A DNA stretch of 41,220 nucleotides from Chara braunii (lineage: Eukaryota; Streptophyta; Charophyceae; Charales; Characeae), in assembly GCA_003427395.1 (NCBI GenBank), contig BFEA01000184.1, positions 1 to 41,220 of the forward strand, written 5' to 3'. Numbering within the stretch: the first letter of the stretch is position 1; each line of letters opens with the position of its first letter. Under the pieces are notes generated by a model. It made no database searches. It had not been told where the DNA came from and saw only the letters and a list, made by a program, of their open reading frames with translations. Positions 30,388 through 40,069 of the stretch are shown piece after piece. Position numbers and translations under genes: made by a program.

Positions 30388-30435
30388 AGGGAGACAAACT
30401 GTTTCGTGGGAGTTTCACCGACTCATCAGGAGAAT
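30388..30435 (-). ncRNA. Hammerhead-like motif (minus strand)
   Basis: Minus strand: CCTGATGAGTCGGTGAAAC, CTCCCAC, then GAAACAGTTTGTC. CTGATGA and GAAAC are spaced 17 bases apart; the bases between can pair only with mismatches. GAAACAGUUUGUC gives a 3-bp stem III with a GUU loop and a GUC cleavage triplet, typical of minimal retroelement hammerheads. Stem I pairing is not evident. The first 18 bases also occur on the plus strand at 29,894-29,911, cut by the gap. Confidence 0.35.
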
Positions 30436-30439
30436 GAAC

Positions 30440-30463
30440 CCTATATATATATATATATATATC
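30440..30463. repeat. (TA)n microsatellite
   Basis: Alternating TA run next to the hammerhead-like motif. More AT-rich sequence precedes it at 30,265-30,351. Confidence 0.9.
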
Positions 30464-30667
30464 ATCGGTCGGGATCTGTTGAGCATGATTGATTGAAAGG
30501 CCCAGGAAGGTGAGGGCAATTCCGCAGACTCTAAGGGCGTACTCACATCTGACCGTATATACGGCCGCACCTGGATGCATGTGGCCGCAATTCCGTCCCG
30601 AAAATAACTAAAACAAGTCCTAGTGTGAGTTATGCCCTCAATTTGTCCTCTTTCTTCGTGGTTCGTT

Positions 30668-30703
30668 CTTCTTCTTCTTCTTCTTCTTCTTCTTCTTCTT
30701 CTT
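30668..30703. repeat. (TTC)n microsatellite
   Basis: About twelve TTC triplets followed by unassigned A-rich sequence. No gene is seen from 30,464 to 31,005. Confidence 0.95.
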
Positions 30704-31011
30704 GCAGAACACCCCTGACATTAATAAATCGCCCCCCAAAAAGAAAACAGAAAAAGAAAAAGAGAAACATGGTAAAATTTGGAACACCATTTTGATTTTG
30801 ACCTCCTTTCTTTTTTTACCATACAAATTGAATAACTTACCTACGGTTACTTTTGAGCTCTCTCTCTTAGTTACTGATGCAACTCTGATTTATGTACGCA
30901 CTGGGCCCGTATGAAATAAAATTCCACGTTTGCTAAACAAAAACAAAACAAAAAAAAAAGGAGAGGGAGGAGGGGGGGGGGGGACAGTAAGTGAGTGACT
31001 CTAACTCTCTC

Positions 31012-31029
31012 TTTTTTTTTTTTTTTTTT

Positions 31030-31072
<43 letters not shown>

Positions 31073-31190
31073 AACCTGGGCTGATGCTAGAGGTGCTGAT
31101 AGGAGCAGGCACCGCTAGCACGCCGGGGGAGGCTCCGTCTATTGGTGGGAACCACCACCTGCTGGAAAGCGGGTCCAGCGTCCCTTTACG
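31012..31190 (-). mobile_element. SINE-like copy, beta tail, (CT)n and poly(A) (minus)
   Basis: Minus strand: AAAGGGACGCTGGACCCGC with intact stem-loop 1, stem-loop 2 CCACCAATAGACGGAG, stem-loop 3 (GCTAGCGGTGCCTG, CTCCTAT loop, CAGCACCTCTAGC), GCCCAGGTTGTT, then an expanded (CT)n and about 20 A. The (CT)n lies between the body and the poly(A), so it expanded within the tail region. Confidence 0.8.
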
Positions 31191-31442
31191 ACATTGTAAT
31201 TGTTTGCTTGACTGAACAGACTCAATGACATGACCTAAATGATATAAAAGACAGCATGGTGCACTTCCTTCCCAGATGAGAGTTTGCGGGATAGAACCCT
31301 AGTGCAGCCTAAGATGATTGATCTACATGACAGCATAAAGAAATTGGCTTTATCCCCCAGTCCCCTGGGAGAAAGCGGGGATAGATTCTTCTTTCTTTCT
31401 TTTCTTTTTTTTTTCTTTTTTCTTTTTTTTCTTTTTTTTTTG

Positions 31443-31697
31443 GGAGGAAATCAAAATTGTATAACTCTGTTGGAACGAGAGGCCGGGAAACCTCACAAAC
31501 AACCTGGAAAACGGAACCACTGGGGCCATTACCCAGCTTCGGCTTGTGCTGGAAACGGGGTCCAGCTTCCCGTGATCTGCCTTATAATCCATACCAATTC
31601 CAACTAGTTAGCATGAAATCAAAACAATAGTGGGGATTGAATTTAGAGTTTAACGAAAAACCATCCTCTATCCCTGATTCATTTCTTTCCGACAGAG
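31443..31697 (-). other. LINE-B 3' UTR with shared stem-loop
   Basis: Contains stem-loop 1 as AAGCTGGACCCCGTTTCCAGC (reverse of about 31,550-31,571), directly followed on the minus strand by AGCCGAAGCTGGGTAATGGCC, the tail block of repeat family X. LINE-B thus links the LINE-A/SINE 3' module with family X. An A-rich tail follows. Confidence 0.75.
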
Positions 31698-33356
31698 TCA
31701 AAATTGACTCCAATCCTTACTGTCGGAGCCAGAGGCGTCTCTACACCTAGTATTACCATTACCTCTACGCCCTCCCTTGCCCTGGCGGGACAAACCTAAG
31801 GCGGTTTTAAGTTTTAACCATTGGGCAAAGGATGACTTTCGATCAGGTGAAATTGAGACTAAACTACTCCCCTTGGCCCAGGTTTGCATGAGCCACAGCA
31901 ATCTCTTCTTCTTGCTTCTGGGGCAGCCCTGCCAATCCGCCAGAATGGTTCGACGAATATTTCCCTTGATCAGATGTTGTTGCTCCTGAATCAGGATCTT
32001 TTTCTTTTTGAAGACTTGAGAATTCCTCGCCCTCCAAATCGCTCGGAGGATAATTGCCCTGCAGCAGGCTAATGCCACATAATATCCCCAACCCCTGAAG
32101 TAACCACCTTCCTGGACAGGCAGAGACTCCACAGAGTCCCATATAGAATCCAGTCGTCTGACCAGGGCCATGAAGAGTCTGTGATCATTTTCCATCTCTC
32201 TATCCACCACATCCACAGTTCATCGGACAGTGGACAGCAAAGCCATAAATGAGCGTTATTTTCCCATCCCCAGTCACATCTGGAGCAGATCAAGCTGATC
32301 TCCATTCCTTTTTGGCCAAGCCAGACTGATGTAACTACTAGTACCTACTACCAAGAAGGATTGAAGCCAGAGCAGACTCGCATCTTTTTGTGATCAATGT
32401 GATGGGAGCCAGGTGAGGGCTTTCCATAAGGCACACCAATCTGGCTGGTCTGTCATGCCATTTTTAACTCTACCCAGCCTTCTAGATACAACTGTCATCG
32501 GAACCTTCACCGTTGTATTTCTCAACGTCTTCATTCCGATCTTTGGTTTGTAAGCCACCTATAGGGAAGGGTCCTGACCCTGACCTGCTAAGAGCCTAAG
32601 ACTGAATTCTTCCATGTACAGGCCTGGGGTTCAATGTGAAAATTGGCTGCAGAGCCCAGAAGATTCACCTGTTTACCATGATCCCTGCTGATCACAGTCC
32701 TAGCTTCCTGAAGGTTCAGGGTAGATGAAACTGTTAGCTCACCCAACCTTCTTAGCCACTTTTTCGCAAGAATAAAATCAAACTCAAAAGGCCAACTCAA
32801 TTTGAAGGCTTAAAGACTCTTTGAGACACATCTGAGGCAATAACTGACAGTGATCGAATGCTGAACATAGCCAATGATTTCTACAAAGCGCTATACCACA
32901 TGAAGACCTCTACACCTACTCCTCAAAGCATGATCTTGCATGCTCCTAGGTCCGTTGGTACCGACGGTATCCTCCATTACACACGAGGCATTCTGTTTAC
33001 CAGATCTGAACCTTAGATCTTCCAAATTTGCCCTGGTCCGTTATCTGCATAGACCCACTTGTCTGCACTATGTTCTGTATCTGGTTTCAGAAGCTTGACC
33101 ATGTGGCAGCAACGACTAAAATCAAATCTTGGAGGTGTCGAGAAACTTGGCATAATCTGGGCAATTTCCTTTTCAGAATCTCGTCAGGAATCCATTGGTT
33201 GTTGTCCTCGTCCCAAATGTGCTTAACCTGCAGGATCCCCTTCTCAATCCACGATGTACCAAATGCACCTCCCCCCTCTCCAGCCAAGAAGCTCTCCTGA
33301 TCAGCTTGCAGGATCAGCACGTTATCAAACAGAATTTGATTTGCCACTTCCTCTTT
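31698..33356 (-). pseudogene. LINE-B ORF2 C-terminal part: zf-RVT and tail
   Basis: Continuation of LINE-B beyond the LINE-A insertion. The first frame (33,087-33,356) reads ANQILFDNVLILQADQESF, then IWDEDNNQWIPDEIL. After decayed sequence, the zinc finger appears at 32,200-32,305 as ICSRC and NNAHLWLCC with a WWIERW motif, a CX2C...HX3C-type zf-RVT. The last frame (31,698-32,216) carries RAIWRARNSQVF, typical of the end of plant LINE ORF2, and a basic tail. Frameshifts lie between the segments. Confidence 0.8.
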
Positions 33357-33385
33357 TGCGGTCGACGGATTTTTCTTTTTTTTTA

Positions 33386-33889
33386 AATATATATATATAT
33401 ATATATATTAACAGAAAAACACGCCCCTGCCAGTGTTAGTGATGCTGATAAGAGCAGACACCACTAGCACCCGGGGAGAGGCTCCATCTATTTGTGGGGA
33501 GCGTCGCCTGCTGGAAAACGGGTCCAGCATCCCATATGCAGGAATACATCAAAGCAAACAGACTTGCAGGAAAATCCTGTCAGTAGGGAGTACCCTGGAG
33601 TGGTGGGAGGGAAGAGCCTCTTCACCTTGAACCCGGTGCCAGATACCTACTGCTACAAGCCTACAACCTAGTTCCTCCCTTCCCCCACAGAGATGTGTTA
33701 TATATATGCATATAGACTTTTGACCTAGTCCTATCATTGTCATTTCTCTTCAAACCCCTCTCTTCCTCTAGGTACTGCTAGCTTTGCCTCTTCCGTCGTT
33801 CCCAGCAGTCCCGCTGCTCCCTTAAGTACTCTTGTGCCCCCCTCTGTCATCCGTCCTTTTCCATCACTCTCCCCCGTACCAAGAAGCTC
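33386..33889 (-). other. LINE-A copy 3 3' UTR with stem-loops and (TA)n
   Basis: Minus strand: stem-loop 1 (GCTGGA/TCCAGC, about 33,510-33,530), stem-loop 2 (GCTCC...TGGAGC) and stem-loop 3 (CTAGTGGTGTCTG, loop CTCTTAT, CAGCATCACTAA, flanked by CCCC/GGGG), then GCGTGTTTTTC, a (TA)n run (33,386-33,409) and the A-tail. Upstream, 33,540-33,889 is unstructured and C/T-rich. Confidence 0.85.
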
Positions 33890-36800
33890 CTACCAGGCTG
33901 TTAGCCGCGGGGGGGGGGAGAAATCCGGGAATTCGCCGCTCGGCCGCATTGGGATTGAGTCATCCAGCTTGGTCCAGTCGTTGAAGAGGAGCTTGTAGTC
34001 TCTAGTGATCGTCTTGTTATCCCCCTTTCCCCTCTGTCCCCCATTTCCCCCTTTCCATTCCACCTTTCCTATCCTCCCCCCCGTTTCCCCCCCGAGCCAG
34101 CTCTTGCAGAAATCTTGTATCCTCTGTTTTATTTCGTTCTCAGTACAAATGTGTTTGATCAGTGTTTTGATTTCCTCCCATCTTGCTATTATGTTTATGT
34201 GAATCTGTTGTTGTATGCTCTCCGTGAATTCTGGCCCTTCCAACCTCACTCCTTCCATTTCATAAGTGCAGCGGCGTCTCCAGAGTGCCCACAATACTGC
34301 CCTTCGTCCTTGTTGAAAGATGTTGAGGGTGAAGTCGTCCCACTGTTCGGAAGGCCATCTTTCAAACAACAGGGCTTTCCAATCCCATGGCCAGGGTACC
34401 CCTGTTCCTAACTGATCCCATACTCTATCCCACCAGCGCCAGAGCCAGACCCTTCGGGGGCATTGCAGAAAGATGTGTTCTATTGTTTCTGGTATCTTTC
34501 TAGATGGGAATGCATTGGAGCATAGTCTGCACCAAGGGAGCGCAAGTCCTCTCTGTTCAAGGGTGGTCCTGTCTATCAACCAGTTATTGGTTGGCAGGCA
34601 GCGGTGTTCCATCTACCATTGCAGGGAGGCCAGATTTACTGGTTTCTTTTTGGTTAACTGAAACCATGTCACGTCTCTCAACGATTCTTTGCTGATATTC
34701 AGATGTTTCATCCATCTCGCTTCCACCTGGTCCCTCAGGTTGGTTTTCGGGCGGAGCAGTCTATATGTTGCTTTGACTGTTAAGTTATACAACATTTTGG
34801 TGCTGGATTTGCCTCTGCCAGTTGTGTTTGTCCATTCCTATTCCAAGGGGTCCAGGGGTAGATGGGATATCGTCGTGTCTGGGGAGAATGCCACCCATCT
34901 GTCCTCCTCCTGCAACACCCTAATTCTCAAGAGGTCGTCCTTCTTAAGGAACTGTATCTGTTCTGGACTGGTCTTTTGAAGGAGATTTTCGTTACCGATT
35001 TTGAACGTGTCCACCACCACTGGTCCCTTTGGATCACAACACACCACATTGCCCACCTCCCCCCGACGACCCCGAAATGCTACCCAAATTAACCCAATCA
35101 GACTCTTGTATCGAGGGTCCTTTTCTCAAAATTTTCCACCAGTTTAAGGGGACGCATTCTATCAAATTTTCCATCGTCTGCTCTAGTCTGTGGCAGTATT
35201 TCAACTTTTCCTTGAGACTCTCTCCCGTGATCCAGTCCCTCATGTCTACGTCCTAGATGTCCCTAATTCTCAGAACTCCCCTCTTAACCCATCCCTTCCA
35301 AGGGGAATCCATACAGTATAGCAATTGACCCCTTGAATTGGTTATCCTTCTGTTCCCAAACAATGGCTGTCGGACCACTTCTTCCCATCTCTCGGGTGAT
35401 GTTTTGTCCGGCAGGGGAAGGCTCCTCCTTATTTGTAGGAGGGTTGACCAGAAGGGGTCCTTATGCAGATCCTTTCTTGCCTCTTGTCTTGGCGAGTCAG
35501 TGGGAAGATTTTCTTGCTGAGACCGTCGCCGTGGGATTGACCATTCTCTGTTTTCAATCCATATGAGCTGGTTGATATGGGTTTGTGCTTCCGGGGCTAA
35601 CCTTGAGATCTATTCCAGGGCCAACTCTTTCCAAGGGATATATGGGCAAAAGAGCAGGCGCTTAAGCCATTGTATGGCCAGTGCCTTGACTTGTGTCGCA
35701 GGGTCAATTATGCCCAACCCCCCTTTTACTTTGGGTTGGGTGATCGACTGCCATGCTATTCTACTTATCACATTCTGTTTTTCGTGGTCCCCCCGCCATA
35801 AAAATGCAGCTATCTGCCGTTGGAGGGGGCGCAGAGTGACCCCCCAAATGGCTGACCTATACCAAAGAGTGGCAAGCACGACATTGTTGATCACCAAGGT
35901 TCTTCCTAACAGCGAGGTATGTTTGTCTTTCCATAGTGCCAATTTTTTCAGGGGAGGTCTGACTATCCATTCGTTGTTTATTATTGGTCTGCCATTGACT
36001 GTCAGGGAGACTCCCAAGACTCTGATCGGGACTTCTTGAGGTAACCACCTCACCTTCGGTTGTTCCGGGGGTCTCACACCTTGATGATGATTCCACCATC
36101 CCAGAGTTTTGTTTCGCCAGTTTACTCTCATGTTGGATAGGATACAGAAACAATCCATCATATGTTGGACTTCTTCCATCGATGCTTGGGTTGCATCTAC
36201 CATGAGGGTCAGGTCGTCAACAAAGATGGAGTAAACTGGGATAGTTTCTTTTGGAATCGAGGAGAGTTGTATTTTTTGTATATCTTTATGAGTTCTTAAA
36301 TTTGCTGCTAGTGCTTCCATGATAATGACAAAGAGGAATGGAGCCAACGGGTCTCCCTGTCTCATCGATCTTTGCAAGGTGATTGGTGGTGCCAGGTTGC
36401 CATTGACCATGACTCTAGTTGTTGCGTTTCTATGAAGGATCTGCGCCCATCGTCTGAATGTGGGTTCAAAGTTAAGTTTTTCCAGACATTTATCTAGGAA
36501 TATCTAGTCCACATGGTCATAGGCCTTCTCAAAGTCAATGAAGATAATTGTTGCGTTTCGTTTAGATTGTCTTGCCAGTTTGGTCACCTTATTAACTAAG
36601 AGGATATTGTCCTGGATATTCCTACTCTTAAGGAACCCTGTCTGGTTTGGGTGTATAATATCATCCATTACTTTGATCAGTCGATTTGCTCATGCTTTGA
36701 CCAACATCTTGTAAACTACCATGAGGAGTGTAATTGGTCTATTGCTACGTAGCACCGTGTTCGCGTTCAGAGGAGAACGCGAACATGTTCGCCCGAACGC

Positions 36801-38023
36801 GAATAAGCGCCCAAAACCCTCCGAACGCGAACATTAAAAATAATTAAAAAAAAAAAAACCAAAGTTATCAAAACATTCTGAAAACAATATATGTTATGTA
36901 AAATAATAAAACAAGCAACTTTTGCCTTGGAGTCATGTTCAAATTCTCAGCCAATCATGAGTTAAAAATAAAAAACCAAAATTTATTTATTTATTTATTT
37001 ATTTTTTTTTACGAAAAATTAATATGTTCGCAACCTGTTCGAGCGAACGCGCAAACATGGAGGGGTGCGAACATGCTCTCCGTGCTACACAGGTCTATTG
37101 TTCCTTATGTTTGTCTTTGCTACTTTCTTGTACAGGAGTGTTATGACTCCTTGACCTACAAATTCACCTGTCCTACCAGCCTCCCACATCACTTTATAGT
37201 AATTCATTAAGTCCTGTGAAATGTCTTTCCGCATTGCCTCCCAGAACTCCTTTGGCAAACCATCTATACCCAGGTTTTTTTCCTCCTCCATAAGCATCAG
37301 TGTTGTCCATACTTCTCCTTTTGTGGGGGGCTGTTCTAGCAGTTCCTTTTGTTGGCTTGTCAGTATTCTGGTGAGGGGAAGCAAAAACTCATCGATTTCC
37401 TTTATTCTCAGCACCTCTGGTTGAGTCCCACACTTCGACTAAAAGAGATCCTAGAAGAAATCTCTTGCCATTTTTGTGCAGGCTGCTGTAAATGTCAGTA
37501 GCGGGCCTCGATGGACGTTCGAGTCCTCCAAGGCTTCTATCGTTGATCGCCCAAGTTTCGCTTTAGCCATTGCAAAAAATATTGTGTCCATGGTTCCTTC
37601 CATGTTGTGCTTGTGAAGCTTTCCTCGGATCCTGATGCCTTGCCATCGATGTTCCATTCGTTACAGGATCCGAGTTTCCAGCGTTCGTATTTCGTCGGCT
37701 AGTTCTGTTAGCCTTGTGGCATCACTCATATCATCTTCTTGTTGTTGGAGTTGTTGCAATCTGTGCTGGAGATCTATCTCTTCTGCATTGTGCTTAGCTA
37801 CGAGCAATCTTGAGTATCCATTGCACTTGCGGCCCAGGAACGTCAGGCCGTTGTTGAACCATAGTATGTCATCATGGATCAGTGTCTTTTGCTGGCGCCA
37901 ATAGGCCCAGACTTCTTTCAGATAGGTCTTAAAGCGATCTATGACCAACAGGGATGTGTTAAGTTTGTAAAACCCCCTCCCTTGATCTGGCTTTTCCCGG
38001 AATGAAAAGATGGTCAGACGCAT
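33890..38023 (-). pseudogene. LINE-A copy 3 ORF2: linker, RT and zf-RVT
   Basis: Read from high to low: YKLNTSLLVIDRFKTYLKEV and FNNGLTFLGRKCNGYS (37,840-37,990), a Gln/Glu-rich coiled segment, HRWQGIRIRGKL and FFAMAKAK (37,451-37,657), RT with RPITLL (split by the 347-bp element), TGFLKSRNIQDN, IIFIDFEKAYDH, RSMRQGDPLAPFLF (about 36,360), FVDDLTLM (about 36,200; the usual FADD is FVDD), LGWWNHHQGVRPPEQP and AFLWRGDHE. The C-terminal zf-RVT (33,890-34,612) has HRCLPTNNW, WCRLC and IEHIFLQC and ends RDYKLLFNDW...SGEFPDF. Only a few stops (near 36,690, 36,508 and 35,250) and one frameshift near 35,045 are seen besides the insertion. Confidence 0.9.
36745..37091. mobile_element. 347-bp inverted-repeat DNA element (MITE-like) with 9-bp target duplication
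   Basis: GGTCTATTG occurs at 36,736-36,744 and 37,092-37,100, flanking an insert absent from the other LINE-A copies. The ends are imperfect inverted repeats: GTAGCACCGTGTTCGCG on the left and, reversed, GTGTAGCACGGAGAGCATGTTCGC on the right. Both subterminal regions are rich in GAACGCGAACA/TGTTCGCGTTC words (five on the left, three on the right). The middle is AT-rich with an (ATTT)n run at 36,981-37,008. It has no coding capacity, so it must be non-autonomous. A 9-bp duplication suggests Mutator-like mobilisation; hAT (8 bp) is the alternative. Confidence 0.85.
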
Positions 38024-39591
38024 TGCCGTCGGCGGATTGAAATTCCTTGGGTGTAACTTTTTCCATGCAAACAGGATATCTTGCTTAACTCTTGGATTTG
38101 GTCGCTTATTGGCAAAGGAGGGCATAAGGAGGCAGGTCCAGACATGCCTTGGCTCCGACAGGTTCCACTCCCAACAGAGAATATACTCAGTCAGTTGGAT
38201 CCAAAACTTAGAGTTGTCGTCAAACATGCCTTTGATTGACAACTTGGCCATCAGAGCCAAACTCTGGTAATGAGGGTCTAACAGACCCAGGCCACCTTCC
38301 GATATTGACTGCGTCACCATTTTCCTGGACACTTTCATAATGAAACCTCCTTCTTCTCTTGCCCCCGGTTTCCATAGGTACCTAGCTGCTGCTCTCTTGA
38401 CCAGTTTGTAGGCCGCATCACCAAGTCTCACTATGGCTAAAGGATACCACAGAATCGACAACGCTGCAGCCGACAAGACCAAAACCCGCCCAAATAATGA
38501 TAACTTGTAGCTTCGTTGCGAACTCAAAATACGACCCACCACTTTCTGAGTCAACAACAAATCTTGGGATTTGGAAAAATTAGACAAAGAAACCAACACT
38601 CCCCAAAACCTTTCTGAGTTATCCGTCGGGACTTGCCGCAGTCCCCAGTTAACTTTTAACGAAAAGCAGGAAGGAAGGAAAAACACTAACTTGTGCAAGT
38701 TAATTGATGCCTCAGACAATAAACAATACTTATCTATTGTTACTTTCACTTCATCTAACGTTGATATGGTATTTTCACACGCAAGCGTAAGATCATCAGT
38801 TAAAGCTCCTCTCTTCCATTGAAGGGAGGGGGATAAGGACAAACAGTCACAAACCTGTTATCAATGGATTATATCTAATATTGCCTAACAAGGTTTCTAA
38901 TTGTAGGACAAAAAGGAGAGGGGCCAGCGGACAACCCTGTCTCAAGGATCTAGTTAACAAAAATTAATCTGACAGCCTGCCATTGACCGGGACTGTGGAT
39001 GTGAAGTGGGCATACATAGCTTTGATCCAAAATTTGAAGCCTGGACCAAAGCCCATTCTGCTCAAGGTGGTAGATACGAACGCCCAACCTACCTTGTCGT
39101 AGGCCTTCTCCACATAAAGGAGAAGAACCACGACTTCACGTTTCTCTTTTCCGATTATCTCAAGAGCTTAAATCGTAGTTAAGATATTTTCAAATATTGA
39201 GCGACCCTTTACAAAGGCGCCCTATTCCCAACCTACCAGGTTTGGGAGTAGGTCTGCCAACCTTAGAGCTAGGGCTTTAGTCAAAATCTTATAGCCCACA
39301 TTTAGGACCAAGATAGGGCGGTAATTACGAACCTCCCTCCTGTCCCCTTTCTTGTACAAGAGGGATATAACCCCTTTAACAAAACCCTTAGGTAGATGTC
39401 CCGTAGATAGTAGATGTCCCGTAGATAAGGCTCTGTTGTAGACTTGGCAAAGGAAGGCGGCAAAGGTCTCCCATGTGTTGAGAAACAATTCTACTGGCAG
39501 ACCACCCAACCCCGGGCATTTACCAAGGGTCATCTTTTCACCGCCTTATAGATCTCCTGCTCCGTGAAGGGAGCATCTAACCTTCACAAAT
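38024..39591 (-). pseudogene. LINE-B ORF2: RT palm, thumb and connection
   Basis: DAPFTEQEIYKAVKR (about 39,555) begins the RT, followed after a shift by MTLGKCPGLGGLPVELF, LLYKKGDRREVRNYRPI and ILTKALALRLADLLP (39,222-39,533). The palm (38,840-39,200) has VEKAYDKVGW and SLRQGCPLAPLLF with stops near 39,170 and 38,970. Motif C is LTDDLTLA (about 38,795) in place of the usual FADD. The thumb or connection (38,030-38,780) has PTDNSERFWGVLVSLS, LSILWYPLAI, YLWKPGAREEGG and SISEGGLGLLDP. It stops at FNPPTA, where LINE-A copy 3 begins. Confidence 0.85.
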
Positions 39592-39597
39592 GGTTAA

Positions 39598-39703
39598 CAG
39601 GTACCCTCACTTTTCACCCCTAGGGTAACCTCTGTCTCTTATACACATCTAGATGTGTATAAGAGACAGCAGGTACCCTCACTTTTCACCCCTAGGGTAA
39701 CCT
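39598..39703. other. Nextera/Tn5 mate-pair junction adapter flanked by a 34-bp repeat
   Basis: CTGTCTCTTATACACATCT (39,632-39,650) is joined to its reverse complement AGATGTGTATAAGAGACAG (39,651-39,669). These are the two 19-bp Tn5 mosaic ends in the arrangement left at the circularisation junction of Nextera mate-pair libraries. The 34 bases before it (39,598-39,631) are repeated exactly after it (39,670-39,703). This is a sequencing-library artefact, not genomic DNA. Confidence 0.97.
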
Positions 39704-40062
39704 TCACCACCCTGAAAAGTGTAGTGGGGATCATGTTTTTTTTTTTTTTTTTTGTTTTTTTTTTTTGTTGGCCTGTTTTGTTTTTGGTCAAGGTCTATAT
39801 GTGCCAAGTTTGGTGTTTGTTGGGTTCCTTGGAGATGGTTGTTTTGGGCAGTGGTGAAAATTGCGAAAATCGACAAATTGAAATGTTGGTGAAATTTTAT
39901 GAATGTGCACTTTTGGCTTGTTGTTTTATATGTTTTTTTTTTTTTTTTTCCGGTTTTTGTTTTACCATATGTTAGTAAGAAGTCCACTCTACAGATTGGT
40001 GTAAAGTATGGTTGAAATGACCCTTTGGTTTTCTTATAAATGAGGGTGAAAGCTGGGGGGTC
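39599..40062. mobile_element. Second inverted-repeat element inside the LINE-B RT
   Basis: GGTTAAC lies at 39,592-39,598 and 40,063-40,069. LINE-B coding flanks meet across it: REERRLT on one side and the segment leading to DAPFTEQE on the other. The ends share ACCCTCACTTTTCACCC (left) and ACCCCCCAGCTTTCACCC (right, reversed). The interior has two T-runs (39,737-39,767 and 39,931-39,950) and no coding sequence. The left end includes an adapter artefact, so the true length is shorter by about 72 bases. The TTAA in the duplication would also fit a TTAA-targeting transposase. Confidence 0.65.
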
Positions 40063-40069
40063 GGTTAAC

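Larger units (their letters stand above)
33372..38023 (-). mobile_element. LINE-A copy 3, 5'-truncated, nested in LINE-B
   Basis: Flanked by TGCGGTCGACGGATT (33,357-33,371) and TGCCGTCGGCGGATT (38,024-38,038), 13 of 15 identical. The T-rich run directly after the left repeat is the element's A-tail. The 5' end is truncated in the last part of the endonuclease (LINE-A AMxxxxxSFxxKxDQGRxxYKLNTSLL). It contains linker, RT, zf-RVT, C-terminal tail and a 3' UTR with stem-loops 1-3. It is the best preserved LINE-A copy and carries the 347-bp inverted-repeat element. Confidence 0.92.

Noticed and set aside
30871-31121. Minus-strand open frames with Ser/Leu and Lys runs
   Set aside because: They come from (GA)n, poly(T) and G-rich runs in a SINE tail.
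39632-39669. Perfect 38-bp palindrome as a natural transposon end or hairpin
   Set aside because: It matches the two Tn5 mosaic ends of a Nextera mate-pair junction exactly and is flanked by a duplicated genomic segment, so it is an artefact.
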